A DNA stretch of 64,000 nt from Archegozetes longisetosus (GCA_018873245.2 JAEMBT020000001.1:2170001-2234000), one strand, 5' to 3'. Positions 21,931 through 47,048 are shown, counted from the stretch's first letter. A program made the numbers and translations. Notes: a model not told the origin generated them from the sequence alone.

Positions 21931-23787
21931 TTGAACTAGACTTTACGTGGCCAGAGAATTCAGAGATAAATTTTGTGTACCGATGATCTATAGCTCAGGC
22001 TGGTTTTAAATATATAAATTTTATTCACTGCAAATGACCAGAACATCGGTAAAAGTATTCCCGAAAAGTCGACTAGACTTTACGTGGCCATAGATTTTCA
22101 ACATGAGCTTTATATATAAATAAACCACAACTCAAGCTGGGTTCAAATATATAAAATTTATTCACCGCAAATGACCAGAACACCGGTAAAAAAGTCCCCG
22201 AAACGCCGACTAAACTTTACGTGACCAGAGATTTTCCACATGAGCTTTATATATATAAATAAACTACAAGTCAAGCTGATTTCAAATATAAAAGTTTTAT
22301 TCACCGCTAGTGACTAGAACATCGGTAAAAAAATCGACTAGACTTTACGTGGCCAGAGATTTTCGATATAAGCTTTCTATATAAAGAAACTACAACTCAA
22401 TCTGAGTTCAAATATACAAATTCCATTTGCCGCAAATGATTAGAATATTGGTAAAAAATATTTCGAATAATCAAATATATAGAAAATTACCGTAAAATAA
22501 ATTTATGGAATCACGCTTCAACTCAAATCGATTGAAATCAACAGAATTTCACTGTTCTGATAATATATTTTGATCAAACTTCAAAAAATAAAAAGATATT
22601 GAAAAAATGATAGAACCAAGATCCTAGGGGATCTTAGTCTAAAATAGTACTTCGTTAAACATATATATTTTGAATAAGGTCTTAACAATAAGGAAAATTT
22701 ATGAAATGACGTAGCGTTAATGATGTCAAGTGCAAAACTAGGTCGGTATAGTTTCACGATCACAAGATCCGGGAACCGTTTTCTTGCGGTAATGGCGGAA
22801 TATGGCTTATATATATAAACTAAGTTAAAGATCTTGGCTAATAAATGTACCGTCAGGCCTAAATGCGCCATTGGAAGCGCAATAGGGGATGCACTGAGCA
22901 TCGTTCAGACGATGCTCAGTTGGTTCAATAAGACAAGCGGTTCGGCTTAGCATGTTGAAAGCTGATTTGGAAATTTTCCGTGTCGGGTCAAAGTAACCCA
23001 GCTAAAATAAGCCAGCGAAAGTAACGTCTCAATAATAATAACTATTATAGTGTTTTCAAAAGTTTATTAATGATTTATTACTTATATCAGTATTAATCTA
23101 TATTAAGCGAGGAATTTCACATATGGCTACGTTTTTTCATAATTTTTTCATCCTTGTCAAGACTTTATTCAAAATATACATGTTTAACGAAGTACTATTT
23201 TAGACTAAGGTCCCCTAGGATCTTGGTTCTATCATTTTTTCAATATCTTTTTATTTTTTGAAGTTTGATCAAAATATATTATCAGAACAGTGAAATTCTG
23301 TTGATTTCAATCGATTTGAGTTGAAGCGTGATTCCATAAATTTATTTTACGGTAATTTTCTATATATTTGATTATTCGAAATATTTTTTACCAATATTCT
23401 AATCATTTGCGGCAAATGGAATTTGTATATTTGAACTCAGATTGAGTTGTAGTTTCTTTATATAGAAAGCTTATATCGAAAATCTCTGGCCACGTAAAGT
23501 CTAGTTGAATTTTCGGGAATTTTTTTACCGATGTTCTAGTCACTTGCGGTGAATAAAACTTATATATCTGAAAGCAGCTAGACTTGTATATTATTTATAT
23601 ATATAAAGCTCATGTGGAAAATCTCTGGTCACGTAAAGTTTAGTCGGCGTTTAGGGGATCTTTTTTACCAATGTTCTGGTCATTTGCGGTGAATAAAATT
23701 TATGTATTTGATCTCTGTATGAGTTGAAGATTATTTATATACAAAGCTTATGTCGAAAATCTTTGGCCACGTAAAGTCTAGTTCAAC
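21930..23787. mobile_element. Foldback element with arms of 0.6-0.75 kb and internal tandem repeats
   Basis: Left arm about 21930-22690, right arm about 23157-23787, facing each other around a spacer of about 470 bp. The innermost about 380 bp (22320-22690 against 23157-23510) pair almost base for base. The outer parts of both arms consist of tandem units of about 125-135 bp, each carrying ctagactttacgtggccaga and a further conserved fragment gcaaatgaccagaac: four on the left (starting about 21936, 22073, 22202, 22328), three on the right. Ends gttgaactagac / gtctagttcaac. The spacer has no transposase. This architecture resembles Foldback/Galileo-type elements, but the superfamily is not shown. 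Confidence 0.8.
22893..22920. other. Perfect 12-bp stem-loop in the spacer of the foldback element
   Basis: ACTGAGCATCGT, loop TCAG, ACGATGCTCAGT. A small palindrome within the spacer between the large arms. Confidence 0.8.
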
Positions 23788-23864
23788 CGAATTATCTTAT
23801 ATAGCATTTCGGAGGGGATACCTAGCGATAGAACTATTTTTGAGTTTTTAAAATATTTCATTTT

Positions 23865-24085
23865 TACGTAATTTATTGATAGAATATGGGCATGTAATAT
23901 ATTATTCGACTCACTACATCGAGTACTGTTATCATCAATCATCAAAAGTGGATGCCTGAGGTATATAATAATTATTAAAAGATCAAAATTTTCACGTAAT
24001 TTGTGGATAAAACATGGCATAGCTATATCGTTAGACTCCAGACACCGACTAATATTAGGATCAATCATCAAAAGGGTGTTCCCGG
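23865..24085. repeat. Two-unit tandem repeat of about 125 bp
   Basis: Units at about 23865 and 23990 share ttacgtaatttattgatagaa and atcaatcatcaaaagtg with many differences in between. It sits directly outside the foldback element, and its unit length resembles the arm repeats, but the sequence is different. Confidence 0.5.
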
Positions 24086-24247
24086 AAAAGGCACCATCTA
24101 CCGAAATTTTCCATTTAAAAGTTTGATACTATTCAACGTATGAGTCTTAACATCAAATGTAAATTTATAAATATTGACAAATTTAGTGTTTTTTCCAAAC
24201 AGCTGATTGGAACGTTATTGTGATATTTTAAATATCCTTTTCAAACT

Positions 24248-25754
24248 GTGAAAATAATTTTTAAAATGCCAAAAGAAGCTCGAAATACTATGTTGAAACG
24301 TCTCGTTAGAGAATTCAATAATATGGGAAATAATTATTCTACTGGCGAAGAATTAATGTTTTGTAATTCATGTGAAAAACGAATCGTTGTCAAGAAAATA
24401 TATGATATGACACAACACAGTAATAGTGCGACACAGGCAGAATCTGCAAAAACTAGAAGAAAAACCAAACTCTGGGCAATTTATCTCTCAATCATTCAAT
24501 CATGCTAATTCTCAAACTGAAAAACAAAGGAATTTCAACAAAAGGCTGTGTAAAACTAGTTGAATCTAATATTCGTCCCTATAAAATGTGTCATTCTCCA
24601 ATTATATATTTCTTTCGAGAATTTACTGCATATAAAACCACCTGATGAATCAACTTTAAGAAAAGATTATTTATCTTTGTTTTACGAAGAAAAAATGTCT
24701 GAAATTATAAAAGAAATTGGAGAGAAGAAAATTTGGGTGTCTATAGAGGAAACTAGCGATAAGAAAGGTCGTTACATTGCAAACGTAATTGTTGGGACTC
24801 TTGAACAAAATGCAAAACAATATTTAATTAATTGTTCTAAAATGGAAAGAGTTAACTTCAATACTATAGTATTGATGGTCAACAAATCACTTTCAGAACT
24901 TTATGATAAAAATATTAAACAAGATAATGTCTTACACTCTATTACTGATGCCGCACCTAATATGAAAAATGCTTATAAGAATGGTCTCAAAGGTTTTTAC
25001 CCAAAAATGCTACACATAACTTGTATGGCTCATGGTTTGCATCGTGTTTGTGAATATATCAGAACTCAATTCAAAGATATTGACAATCTTATTGCAGATG
25101 TTAAAAATATCTATAAAAAATCTCCCTATAGCGTGAATCAATTCAAACAAATGACACCAGAATTAAGTCTTCCACCTAAACCTGTGATAACTTGATGGGC
25201 GACTTGGATTGAAGCAGCCACTTATTATGCTCAAAACTTAGAAGTTGTAGAAAAAATAATTAATAGTCTTAATCCAGAAGAGGCTGCGTTTATAAACAGA
25301 GCGCAGGGAATACTTAAAAAGAATAAACTCAAAGAAATTTAGTTTATATTAACGCTAATTTTAGTTTTATTCAAAGAATCATCAAGTGTTTAGAGGGAAA
25401 AATGCTGCTGTTTGAGTCAATGAATCTCATAAGCGAAGTAAAGCAAAATTCGAAAAACTTGATGGCAAAATAAGAAACACAATCAAAGAGAAATTTAATC
25501 AAGTATTTAATAAAAATTCAGACTTTGAAATTATGCTGAAAATAAATTATTTGATCAATAATAACACCGGTTACTTGGAAGATATCAAAATTGATAATTC
25601 GATTGACGAAATTTCATGTTTCAAATATGCGCCCATCACTTCTTGTGATGTCGAAAGAAGTTTCTCGAAATATAAATCTGTTTTATCTGATAGAAGAGAA
25701 AGTTTTACTGTAGAAAATCTCAAACATGTTCTTATTTTAAACTGTAATATTTGA
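24248..25754 (+). pseudogene. Decayed hAT transposase (hAT element 1)
   Basis: Broken transposase gene in three main open pieces: 24248-24508, 24560-25195 and 25533-25754. The first holds a BED/C2H2-like finger (FCNSCEKR...TQH; the last His looks lost). The second holds the RNase-H-like core: WVSIEETSDKKGRYIANV with an acidic position, a second acidic position in HSITDAAPNMKNAY, and the cysteine/histidine motif LHITCMAHGLHRVCE. The third carries the C-terminal dimerisation motif SCDVERSFSKYKSVLSDRR. An R-to-TGA change follows PPKPVIT, and at least two frame breaks separate the pieces. It is a relative of element 2 (26175-28064), not a copy. TIRs not found. Confidence 0.82.
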
Positions 25755-25899
25755 AAACTTTATTATTTTAAGCGTCTTTGGCTTTTACTTTAGCTTATCT
25801 TTTGTCTGAATATTAAATAGAATGTGCTTCTATACTTATTTTTTAAAATATAATTCTTTTTTAAGCGGTTTTTCTTCATTTTTTTGCATCCTTTTTATC

Positions 25900-26166
25900 C
25901 AGGCTCGGTTGGGGTGGCCAAATGTGGCGCAACATACAAGGTGGTCAACCTCTATATGGGCGTGACCAGTATGATGAGTAGAGTTGATCGGGGCGGTCCC
26001 ATGAGGACCCGCCCACTTTTTGAAAATTCAAAATGGCGTCCTAGGGGCGTGGCCATGGGCGGGTTCTATTCTTTAACTCATATAGGTTCCACCCACAAGG
26101 TTTTACCCTCCTACCACTAGTATTACCTTAGTTACACCCACTTTTCTACTTTTAACTGATAGATAC
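25900..26166. other. GC-rich patch of unknown nature
   Basis: Noticeably more GC-rich than its surroundings and rich in the words gggcgtggcc, gggcgtgacc and gacccgcccac on both strands. The hAT element 2 is inserted at its right edge, so the patch is older. The ORF at 25884-26120 shows no domain. It could be a transposon remnant or a CpG-rich regulatory segment. Confidence 0.4.
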
Positions 26167-26174
26167 ATATAAGT

Positions 26175-28064
26175 AAAGAGGCAATTAATTGGTACTTAAA
26201 ACACTGGTTTATGGTCGGTAAATAGGGACTCAAAAAGTCAAAAATGGGGACTTAAAATAGGGATTAATAAATGATTCCTTTATTTTAATTCTCAATTTTT
26301 TTGTACAAAAATTGATTAAAATTAATCAAATTTAATATTTCAATTGAAGTTTCAGTTAGGTTTTGTCGTTTATGAGTTAAGATTGACTTATAATGAGAGA
26401 AGGAACGTTCGGCATCTACTGATACCAGTGGAGCATACTTTGTCTGTAATTTGTGTTCATAATCGTTGTCTTCTTTAGTGAACTCAATCAAATCAGGATT
26501 CTTAGACTTTAAATCTCTTAGTTTTTTTCAAAGCATTTCCTTTAAGTTTAGCCTCAGCTTCGTTTAAGATGTCCATTTGTTCTGTAACTTTTAATCCGAA
26601 GGTTTCAAGTGATTTTATTCCATTGACTAGAAAGTTGAACTCAGAAATGTTTAACGAATCGGTGTGTAACTGCGTATTTTTCATAATTTGCTTAAGTTTT
26701 TCAATAGTTTTCGATTTAATTTCTAACTTTTCTATAAAAGTTAAAACTTTATTAAAGTGTTGGGAATAGAAATATGCAGTATTAATTCATGAGCCTCAAC
26801 GAGTTATTACGGGCTTGGGTGGTAATTGAAGTCCAGTAAAGTTGCGAAACAATTGTATTCTTTGTGGTGATTTACGTAAAACCTTTTTCATTAATGAGAT
26901 GAAATTATTAATCAAATCATTATCCTCTCGAATAGTTTCACATACACGGTGTAATGTATGTGCTAAGCATGTAATATGCTTCAATTTTGGATATGTTTGT
27001 TTCAGAAATTGTCCAGTTTTTACCATAACAGGTGCCTGATCTGTTACAATAAGTTTTAACTTATCGTAGTCAATACCATTTGGATAAATGCGATTGCAGG
27101 CATTGTTCACCGCTTGAAGAAAAGAGGTGTGATTTGGGTTTTCAATTTGCTTACAATAAATAAGCATTGGCTTTGATGGTTTTGAATTAAGAACTCCAAC
27201 TAAGACATTAAAGACATACCTCTGACATTCATCTGTTGTTTCATCGAATATCAAATAAATGTCATTATCGCCAATTACTTCACGGATTTTAAAAATGTTT
27301 TCCCTAAATATATCTTGAATGTAAGATTGTCTTAATGTCTGCGGATGTGGTTGGGGTCTTTTCGTGTAAGATTCTAAGTACTCCTTAAGCACAGGATTTT
27401 TAAGTTTATGGAGAGGAATATCAGCAGCGAGAAATGCTTTCGTTAACGCACTGAAATATTCATTTTTTCTTTCATTATTTAACGCATTTTCCATTGATAT
27501 GTTGATGAATTGTTGTCGCAAACGAATATTTTGCTTCTCCAATTGTGTCCGATGTCTTGCAGTTTGAAAATGTGAATTAACTCTATCTTTTAAGTGCTTT
27601 TCATCAAATCTAATTTCTTGAGAACAGATATTACAATATAGCGTTTGGCCATTAGTTGATAGCACTTCTTTATTTAAACGCACAATATTTAAAAGTTTTA
27701 CATTTAAAAGGCTTTTCGGTTTCATTTTATTGTGATGAACAAAATAAAAGAATTTTGTAATGTTCATCATCCAAAGACTAAAACTCAAATGATTAAACAA
27801 TCTGCTTTCTAGCATAAGATCAATAATCTATGGCATTTTAATCTTAATCTTTAGAATTTCCGGTTGATATGAAAATTGCACCTGTTTTTGGAAAAATAGG
27901 GATTTATCTTGGGAATAGGGACTTAAGTCCAAAATAGGGATTTTAGGAAAAATAAAGTATGCTTTATTTTCTTAGTTATTGCCTAATTCATGCTTAAAAC
28001 TTAATATCCTTAAGTTAGGACTATAAATAAAAAAGTTGGTTCTCCCAATAAATTGCCTCTTTAC
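26175..28064 (-). mobile_element. hAT transposon 2 with 8-bp target duplication
   Basis: 1.89 kb bounded by ATATAAGT at 26167-26174 and 28065-28072. Ends are inverted: AAAGAGGCAATTAATTGG on the left, CCAATAAATTGCCTCTTT(AC) on the right; the left end lacks the outermost GT, perhaps lost by slippage. Near both ends lie three direct copies of AATAGGGA(C/T)TTA-like words, probably transposase-binding sites. The single gene runs on the minus strand. Only a few lesions separate it from an intact transposase, so it is relatively young. Confidence 0.88.
26285..27815 (-). pseudogene. hAT transposase of element 2, nearly intact
   Basis: Read on the minus strand. 27815-26796 is open for 339 codons: an N-terminal BED-like finger YCNICSQEIRFDEKH...HFQTARH (C-x2-C, H-x5-H), catalytic acidic positions in LIFDETTDECQRY and LIVTDQAPVMVK, and the HITCLAHTLHRVCE motif. 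After PPKPVITR two tryptophan codons read TGA (pattern TR*GS*INTA), then the frame stays open (26769-26502), then a frameshift in an A-run near 26520 leads to the C-terminal dimerisation segment VSVDAERSFSHYKSILTHKR and a stop at 26285. Three lesions in all. The first ATG is uncertain; an internal Met at about 27728 precedes KPKSLLN. DDE transposase with RNase-H fold. Confidence 0.88.
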
Positions 28065-28072
28065 ATATAAGT

Positions 28073-28918
28073 TGCGATATATAGCTATGCTTATATTGGA
28101 TCCGTTATATACCAATACTATTGTTCCTTCCCCACAATGTGGAGGTGGATCCATGTGGAAGTTTTCAGGCTTTATCAAATAAGTCGTCGGATGATTACTT
28201 GCTTTAAAATCTGACTTTTTTCTATTGCAGTCTCTTTGTCAATTCTTGCACTAAAGATCCAGTTATAGAAATATTAATTCGAGCGAACCTTTAATTAGTA
28301 TGTTTAATTCATGTTCCGAATCTTTATATTCCACATTTCTTAATTGTTTGCATTTTGTTGAAGATTTTACCGAAAATGCATTTCTATATTTCTCATTATT
28401 CTCCATTATTTTTATTAGATTTGAATAATTAGCGACTTAATACTTATCTTCATACCGTTTTCAATATCACTAATAATTTTGATTTTTTCACCCAAAGTTC
28501 TGGATTTATGCCTTTGTTTAGATATTTTATACACAAATTTAAGACAATAGATTTAATAAAAACAATGTGCTTACTAATATAAAATGTATTTAAAGTGTTT
28601 ATATACTAATTAGTCAACTAAAGCGAGGTGGTAGTATATAATTTGCTCAACATGTAACGCTAGAGGGATATGAGCATATAGTTTTAATCTTTCCCTCTGT
28701 CCGCCAGTACAATCTTAGTTTATTTTACAGTACAACTTAACTATGTCAGTGAATTAGTATTATAGGTAACTAGAATTTTATTAACATTAATAATAGAACT
28801 TAACTATAACAGTAGTTGACTATATTGAGTTACTTTTAGCGTCACGACTATGCATAAAGTGTGGAGGTCTAAGTATTTTGTTAACTATAACAGTAGTTAA
28901 TTGTAATAGGGTTTTACT
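28073..28918. other. Intergenic region before copy B
   Basis: No gene seen. From about 28730 it aligns with the DNA upstream of copies C and D (aacttaactataacagtag and related words), which includes short inverted taactata...tagttaac motifs. Confidence 0.5.
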
Positions 28919-29051
28919 GTATATTGAGATGAGAGTAATCTCAAACGTAGAATCAGATGTATTTGTAGTGGTTATCATACATTAGAAGAGTAGATCAATA
29001 GTTGCATGTAATTTAGTTTAATAAGTATTTGGTTGTACTTAATTGAGAAGT

Positions 29052-31178
<2,127 letters not shown>

Positions 31179-32484
31179 TCAGAATAGAATTCATTACTGA
31201 AATACTAAGATTTTTTTATCTGTTTTAAGATTTTAACAATACTTGTTGTTAATTAAAAATGAATGTTTATTTAACGCATGAATCACTTATTGCAATATTT
31301 TATCGATAAATTGAAGTATCAACTTTTCTAACTATTGCTCAATTATTGTTGAAGTGGCAATTCTTAGCGTTCAAATGACAGACAAAGACATTTGTGACAA
31401 ACGTTTGGACTGCCCAAAACTAACTTTTGATAAGATTATGCTATGAAATAAGTAAATGTCTCATTAGAACTTCTTAAATAGTTGAAAAGCGAATAAAACT
31501 CATTATTTGTAACTTTATTTGACGGGCGATTATTTGTTTATCGAAACTGTTTACAGTTGACGACAACTGAGCGACGAATACCTGCGATACCATAAATGCT
31601 AATTTGGTAGACTAATTTGCAGAATAAATAATATAAAGTTCGATCAACTTTAACTTAATTATTTCGTTTGATTACTGACTTTTTCGCTCTAAATTGAACT
31701 GCACTAAAGTTTTGATTAATGGCAACATATTTATATATTTACGAAGTCGAGTGTTTAGCGCGCATATCAATACAATGGATCAAACAATCCAAACTAACAC
31801 TTCAATTTGTATTAATGTCAGAAGAAGAGAAACTATGATTAAATTACAATCCAGTAACTGTTTTTATTCTTATTAAACATATAATCAACTCATTAAAGTA
31901 AACGATCAATTTGAACATATTCAGCTGTGAAGGAATTAATGTCGGATTTATAGAGGGTTTCTTATCTATAAGTATAGGACAAACGAAAGTTTGGTCACAA
32001 GATGGGGGCTCTCATAGATAATGATGATCAATATATCATTGATTAACTTTTCTGTTTTTAAATTAATGCATTTATCTTTAGCTGAATAGGACATGATTTG
32101 TGAATTGACCTTCACAATCACGACATAATATAAACAAATATTGAGATTTGAACACATTAGTGGGGCGCTGACAACTGGCAAAGTATTCTAAGTTTCAATA
32201 AACTTCAGAGTAATTGACATATGACTCATTTAATTATTTATTGATAAAAAGTTCAACAGTTAATATAAGGTTAGTTTTGCTATTTCATAGTTTAACTTAT
32301 TTTAACCTATTTTTGTTTCTGTTTATCATACAGAATAACTTAATTATATCGGTAAATTTGTATTGTAGGCAACTACAATTTTATTAACATTAATGTAACT
32401 TAACTATAACGGTAGTTAACTATATCGGGTCACTTTTAACTTTACGTCTACGCGTAGAGGGCGGGGATTAAGCATTTTATTAAT
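31179..32484 (+). other. Spacer between B and C
   Basis: 3' flank of copy B, then upstream DNA of C. It is about 13.62 kb from, and nearly identical to, the spacer 43680-46102, except that the latter holds a 1.1-kb hAT insertion. The empty target CTCATTAG lies at 31460-31467. The 60-codon ORF at 31694-31876 recurs at 45311-45493 only because of the duplication. Confidence 0.7.
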
Positions 32485-33250
32485 TAGTGAAGAGCATAAA
32501 CTGGCTGTGAGCTGAGCTACTCTGCGCTGCGCTTCAAGCCAAATTTTAGCTGTCTTCGAGCTTATAAGCTCGAGTTTCAAGCGCAGACTACGATCAACAA
32601 TCACGGATCAAACTGAAACTGTTGAGCTTGAAGGCCAGCTCATTTGAAATCAATTTATTTCATAGAACAAAATCAGTATTAACTGTAAAATAGTAATCAA
32701 TATTGAACTGCTTCTGATAAGTTAGCAAAATAGGCATTAAATGACATCCATTCGTTTCAATAATGAGATGCATTCATGATTTGTGAATCAGTTTTCAAAG
32801 TAAATTCACTTTAAACTGAAATTTAATGCAATAACAGTTTATTTGAAGAGAAAATTAGTTATGCGTTAGGCCTTAAAAATATTTGTATTGACTGCATAAA
32901 TCTGTTTATGTTCTCAAATAAGATAATCTGAAATCATTTTTGAAAATAAATGAAAATAAGAGAAAAATGTTGTTTCAAACTGTTATCAAAACGACACAAA
33001 AGTGAAATACAATGAGAAGACTCACAATAATTGATAAGTGACACCGATGTCGAAATTTGAATTGATTATTCAAATTTTGCGATCAAAATTAATGTATTTT
33101 TGAACAAATACTTGAGGTGAATACTTGTTATAAAGATTACTACTCTTCTATTTTTAATTTGCAGCATAAGATCAACGGCGCAGCTCAAAGTTCAATAATT
33201 CTGAGCTGCGCTCATTGAAGCTCAGGATTCCAGACCAATGCTCTTCACTA
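32485..33250. mobile_element. hAT-like MITE upstream of copy C
   Basis: 766 bp with perfect 13-bp inverted ends TAGTGAAGAGCAT. Flanking octamers TTATTAAT and TTACTAAC fit an eroded 8-bp duplication (hAT type). Absent from the matching place before copy B (around 28880). The orthologous insertion before copy D is 46103-46854, so it was present before the C/D duplication. Interior AT-rich with gagctgagct-like inverted words near both ends; no ORF of note. Confidence 0.75.
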
Positions 33251-33428
33251 TTACTAACTTTGACAGTAGTTATTTGTAATACAACTTTACAGTATATTGA
33301 GATGAGAGCAGTGTTTAGCGTAAAATCAGATGTGTTAATAGTGGTTATCGTATATTTGAAGAGTAGATCAATAGTCATATGTAACTTAGTTTAATAAATA
33401 AGTATTTAGTTGAACTCAATTAAGAAGT

Positions 33429-43679
<10,251 letters not shown>

Positions 43680-43967
43680 TCAAAATATAATTCATTACTG
43701 AAATATTACGATTTTTTCTTAACTGTTTTAAGATTTGATAACACTTGATATAAATTAAAACAAATTTTTTTTAACGCATGAATCACTTATTGCAATATTT
43801 GATCGAAAAATTGAAGTATAAACTCTTCAAATGATCGCTCAATTATTATTGAAGTGGCAATTCTTAGCGTTCAAATGACAGACAAAGACATTTGTAACAA
43901 ACGCTTGGACTGCCCAAAACCAACTTATGATAAGATTATGTTATGAAATAAGTAAATGTCTCATTAG
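43680..43967 (+). other. 3' flank of copy C up to the hAT insertion
   Basis: Aligns with 31179-31467 after copy B and with 57241-57529 after D. It ends in the target octamer CTCATTAG (43960-43967). Confidence 0.7.
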
Positions 43968-45075
43968 TAGGGTCGCCACCTCAGATCAAGGGGCTTGCGG
44001 GTACTTTTCGAATTAAAGGGGAGACTAAGAACTTTTTGCAACAAAACTTCAGTGAAAATTATTTATTAGAGAATGATACAAAAATTTTGTCAAATATGCA
44101 AAACATCACACAATCATTGAATTTATGCATTATTTTGGGATCTAAATTTAAATGTGTTTTTTTATTAGATTTTGTGGCGTTTAAAAGTTCAAAATTTTTG
44201 GAAACATAATTAGCAAAATCAATGCATAAAATTTGAAAATTCATTTTCGCACATATTTCTGCTTTTACTAGATTAACACTCATTAATTTTGCGTTCATCG
44301 GTCCAAATATTAAAATTACATTAAATACCCACGATTTTAATACAATTTAATTTAAAATAACTGAAATATAGAATATTTGTGTAATTCGCACGCTTCACAC
44401 AACACAATATTGGGAAACGCCATTATAACAAGTGCGATGATTCATAAAAGTTTTTTAGTCTGCTTTAATGTGCAAAACATGAGAATGATAAGAAATTGAC
44501 CGTCTCATATTTCTCATTGATAAGAGTTTTCTAAGTCCTAAATATTTTAACATTAATATCTCATTGTACACTTTAAATTGCCCGACATGTATGTTTATAA
44601 AGTATCCTTTGAGATTAAGGTGATAGGAATCTGTGAAATGTGTGCATGCAAAATATAATAGTGTTTGGGAATGTATCAAAACCTAACACAAAAAGCAATG
44701 CACTAAAAAGTGTATTGAGTGTGAATTTTAGTGTTGTAGAAAGAAAATTTCCGGAGAAATTATCTCGAGAAACTTTCTAGTAATTTTCTATCGCACAAAA
44801 TTTCTCTTATGAGAAATCTTCTATTTCCTCAGCTCAAAATTATGTTTTAATTGAAATAATGCTTTGATTTAAGTGATATACAACATTAGCGACTTTTAAA
44901 TATTCAAAATATCACTTATTTTGGTTTTGGCATTCAAAATAATCACGGCGTAGGAAAAATAGTCTCATCAAAAAGCAAATTTCTAGAAATTTTACATCAC
45001 TACTCTATACACCCGCACGTGCCCTATGCGGGTCGCGGGAGCTGACGGTAACTTGTGGGTGAGGTGGTAACCCTA
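43968..45075. mobile_element. Non-autonomous hAT element with exact 8-bp duplication
   Basis: 1108 bp. CTCATTAG at 43960-43967 is repeated at 45076-45083. Inverted ends TAGGGTCGCCACCTCA and TAGGGTTACCACCTCA (14 of 16). The empty site is intact after copy B (31460-31467) and copy D (57522-57529), so insertion came after the C/D duplication or was never shared. No transposase motifs; the minus ORFs 44059-44298 and 44455-44679 show nothing recognisable. A second pair of TAGTG-type ends at about 44729 and 45002 may be a nested smaller element. Confidence 0.9.
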
Positions 45076-46102
45076 CTCATTAGAACTTCTTAAATAGTTG
45101 AAAAGCGAATAAAACTCACTATTTGTAACTTTATTTGACGGGCGATTATTTGTTTATCAAAACTGTTTACAGTTGACGACAACTGAGCGACGAATACCTG
45201 CGATACCATAAATGCTAATTTGGTAGACTAATTTTTCAGAATAAATAATATAAAGTTCGATCAACTTTAACTTAATTATTTCGTTTGATTACTGACTTTT
45301 TCGCTCTAAATTGAACTGCACTAAAGTTTTGATTAATGGCAATATATTTATATATTTACGCAGTCGAGTGTTTGGCGCGCATATCAATACAATGGATCAA
45401 ACAATCCAAACTAACACTTCAATTTGTATTAATGTCAGAAGAAGAGAAACTATGATTAAATTGCAATCCAGTAACTGTTTTTATTCTTATTAAACATATA
45501 ATCAACTCATTAAAGTAAACGATCAATTTGAACATATTCAGCTGTGAAGGAATTAATGTCGGATTTATAGAGGGTTTCTTATCTATAAGTATAGAACAAA
45601 CGAAAGTTTGGTCACAAGATGGGGGCTCTCATAGATAATGATGGTCAATATATCATTGATTAACTTTTCTGTTTTTGAATTAATGCATTTTTCTTTAGAT
45701 GAATAGGACATGATTTGTGAATTGACCTTCACAATCACGACATAATATAAACAAATATTGAGATTTGAACACATTAGTGGGGCGCTGACAACTGGCAAAG
45801 TATTCTAAGTTTCAATAAACTTCAGAGTAATTGACATATGACTCATTTAATTATTTATTGATAAAATGTTCAACAGTTAATATAAGGTTAGTTTTGCTAT
45901 TTCATAGTTTAATTTATTTTAACCTATTTTTTGTTTCTGTTTATCATACAGAATAACTTAATTATATCGGTAAATTTGTATTGAAGGCAACTACAATTTT
46001 ATTAACATTAATGTAACTTAACTATAACGGTAGTTAACTATATTGGATCGCTTTTAACTTTACGTCTACGCGTAGAGGGCGGGGATTAAGCATTTTATTT
46101 AT

Positions 46103-46854
46103 TAGTGAAGAGCATAAACTGGCTGTGAGCTGAGCTACTCTGCGCTTCAAGCCAAATTTTAGCTGTCTTCGAGCTTATAAGCTCGTGCTTCAAGCTCAGG
46201 CAACGATCAACAATCACGGATCAAACTGAATCTGTTGAGCTTGAAGGCCAGCTCATTTGAAATCGATTTATTTCATAGAACAAAATCAGTATTAACTGTA
46301 AAATAGTAATCAATATTGAACTGCTTCTGATAAGTTAGCAAAATAGGCATTAAATGACATCCATTCGTTTCAATAATGAGATGCATTCATCATTTGTGAA
46401 TCAGTTTTCAAACTAAATTCACTTTAAACTGAAATTTAATGCAATAGCTGTTTATTTGAAGAGAAAATTAGTTATGCGTTAGACCTTAAAAAATACTTGT
46501 ATTGACTGCATAAATCTGTTTATGTTCTCAAATAAGATAATCTGAAATCATTTTTGAAAATAAGAGAAAAATATTGTTTCAAACTGTTATCAAAATGACA
46601 CAAAAGTCAAATACAATGAGAAGACTCACAATAATTTATAAGTGACAGCGATGTCGAAATTTGAATTAATTATTCAAATTTTGCGATCAAAATTAATGTA
46701 TTTTTGAACAAATACTTGAGGTGAATACTTGTTATAAAGATTACTACTCTTCTATTTTTAATTTGCAGCATAAGATCAACGGCGCAGCTCAAAGTTCAAT
46801 AATTCTGAGCTGCGCTCATTGAAGCTCAGGATTCCAGACCAATGCTCTTCACTA
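46103..46854. mobile_element. hAT-like MITE upstream of copy D
   Basis: 752-bp counterpart of 32485-33250, with the same 13-bp ends TAGTGAAGAGCAT and right flank TTACTAAC. It differs by a few small deletions. Confidence 0.75.
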
Positions 46855-47048
46855 TTACTAACTATAACAGAACTCAACTATGACAGTAGTTATTTGTAAT
46901 ACAACTTTACAGTATATTGAGATGAGAGCAGTGTTTAGCGTAAAATCAGATGTGTTAGTAGTGGTTATCGTATATTTGAAGAGTAGATCAATAGTCATAT
47001 GTAACTTAGTTTAATAAATAAGTATTTAGTTGAACTCAATTAAGAAGT

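Noticed and set aside
21930-23787. Tandem repeats with spacers resembling a CRISPR-like array
   Set aside because: Units are about 130 bp, diverged and mirrored in an inverted arm; the genome is eukaryotic.
25884-26120. 78-codon ORF in the GC-rich patch
   Set aside because: No domain; open because of GC-rich composition.
26796-26810. Two in-frame TGA at tryptophan positions in hAT element 2, suggesting TGA read as Trp
   Set aside because: Host genes here use TGA as a normal stop (GLUT distal exon, copy D), and the related element 1 has TGG at these positions.
31694-31876. 60-codon ORF found again at 45311-45493
   Set aside because: The repetition is explained by the C/D spacer duplication; no domain, and the flank of E has no matching ORF.
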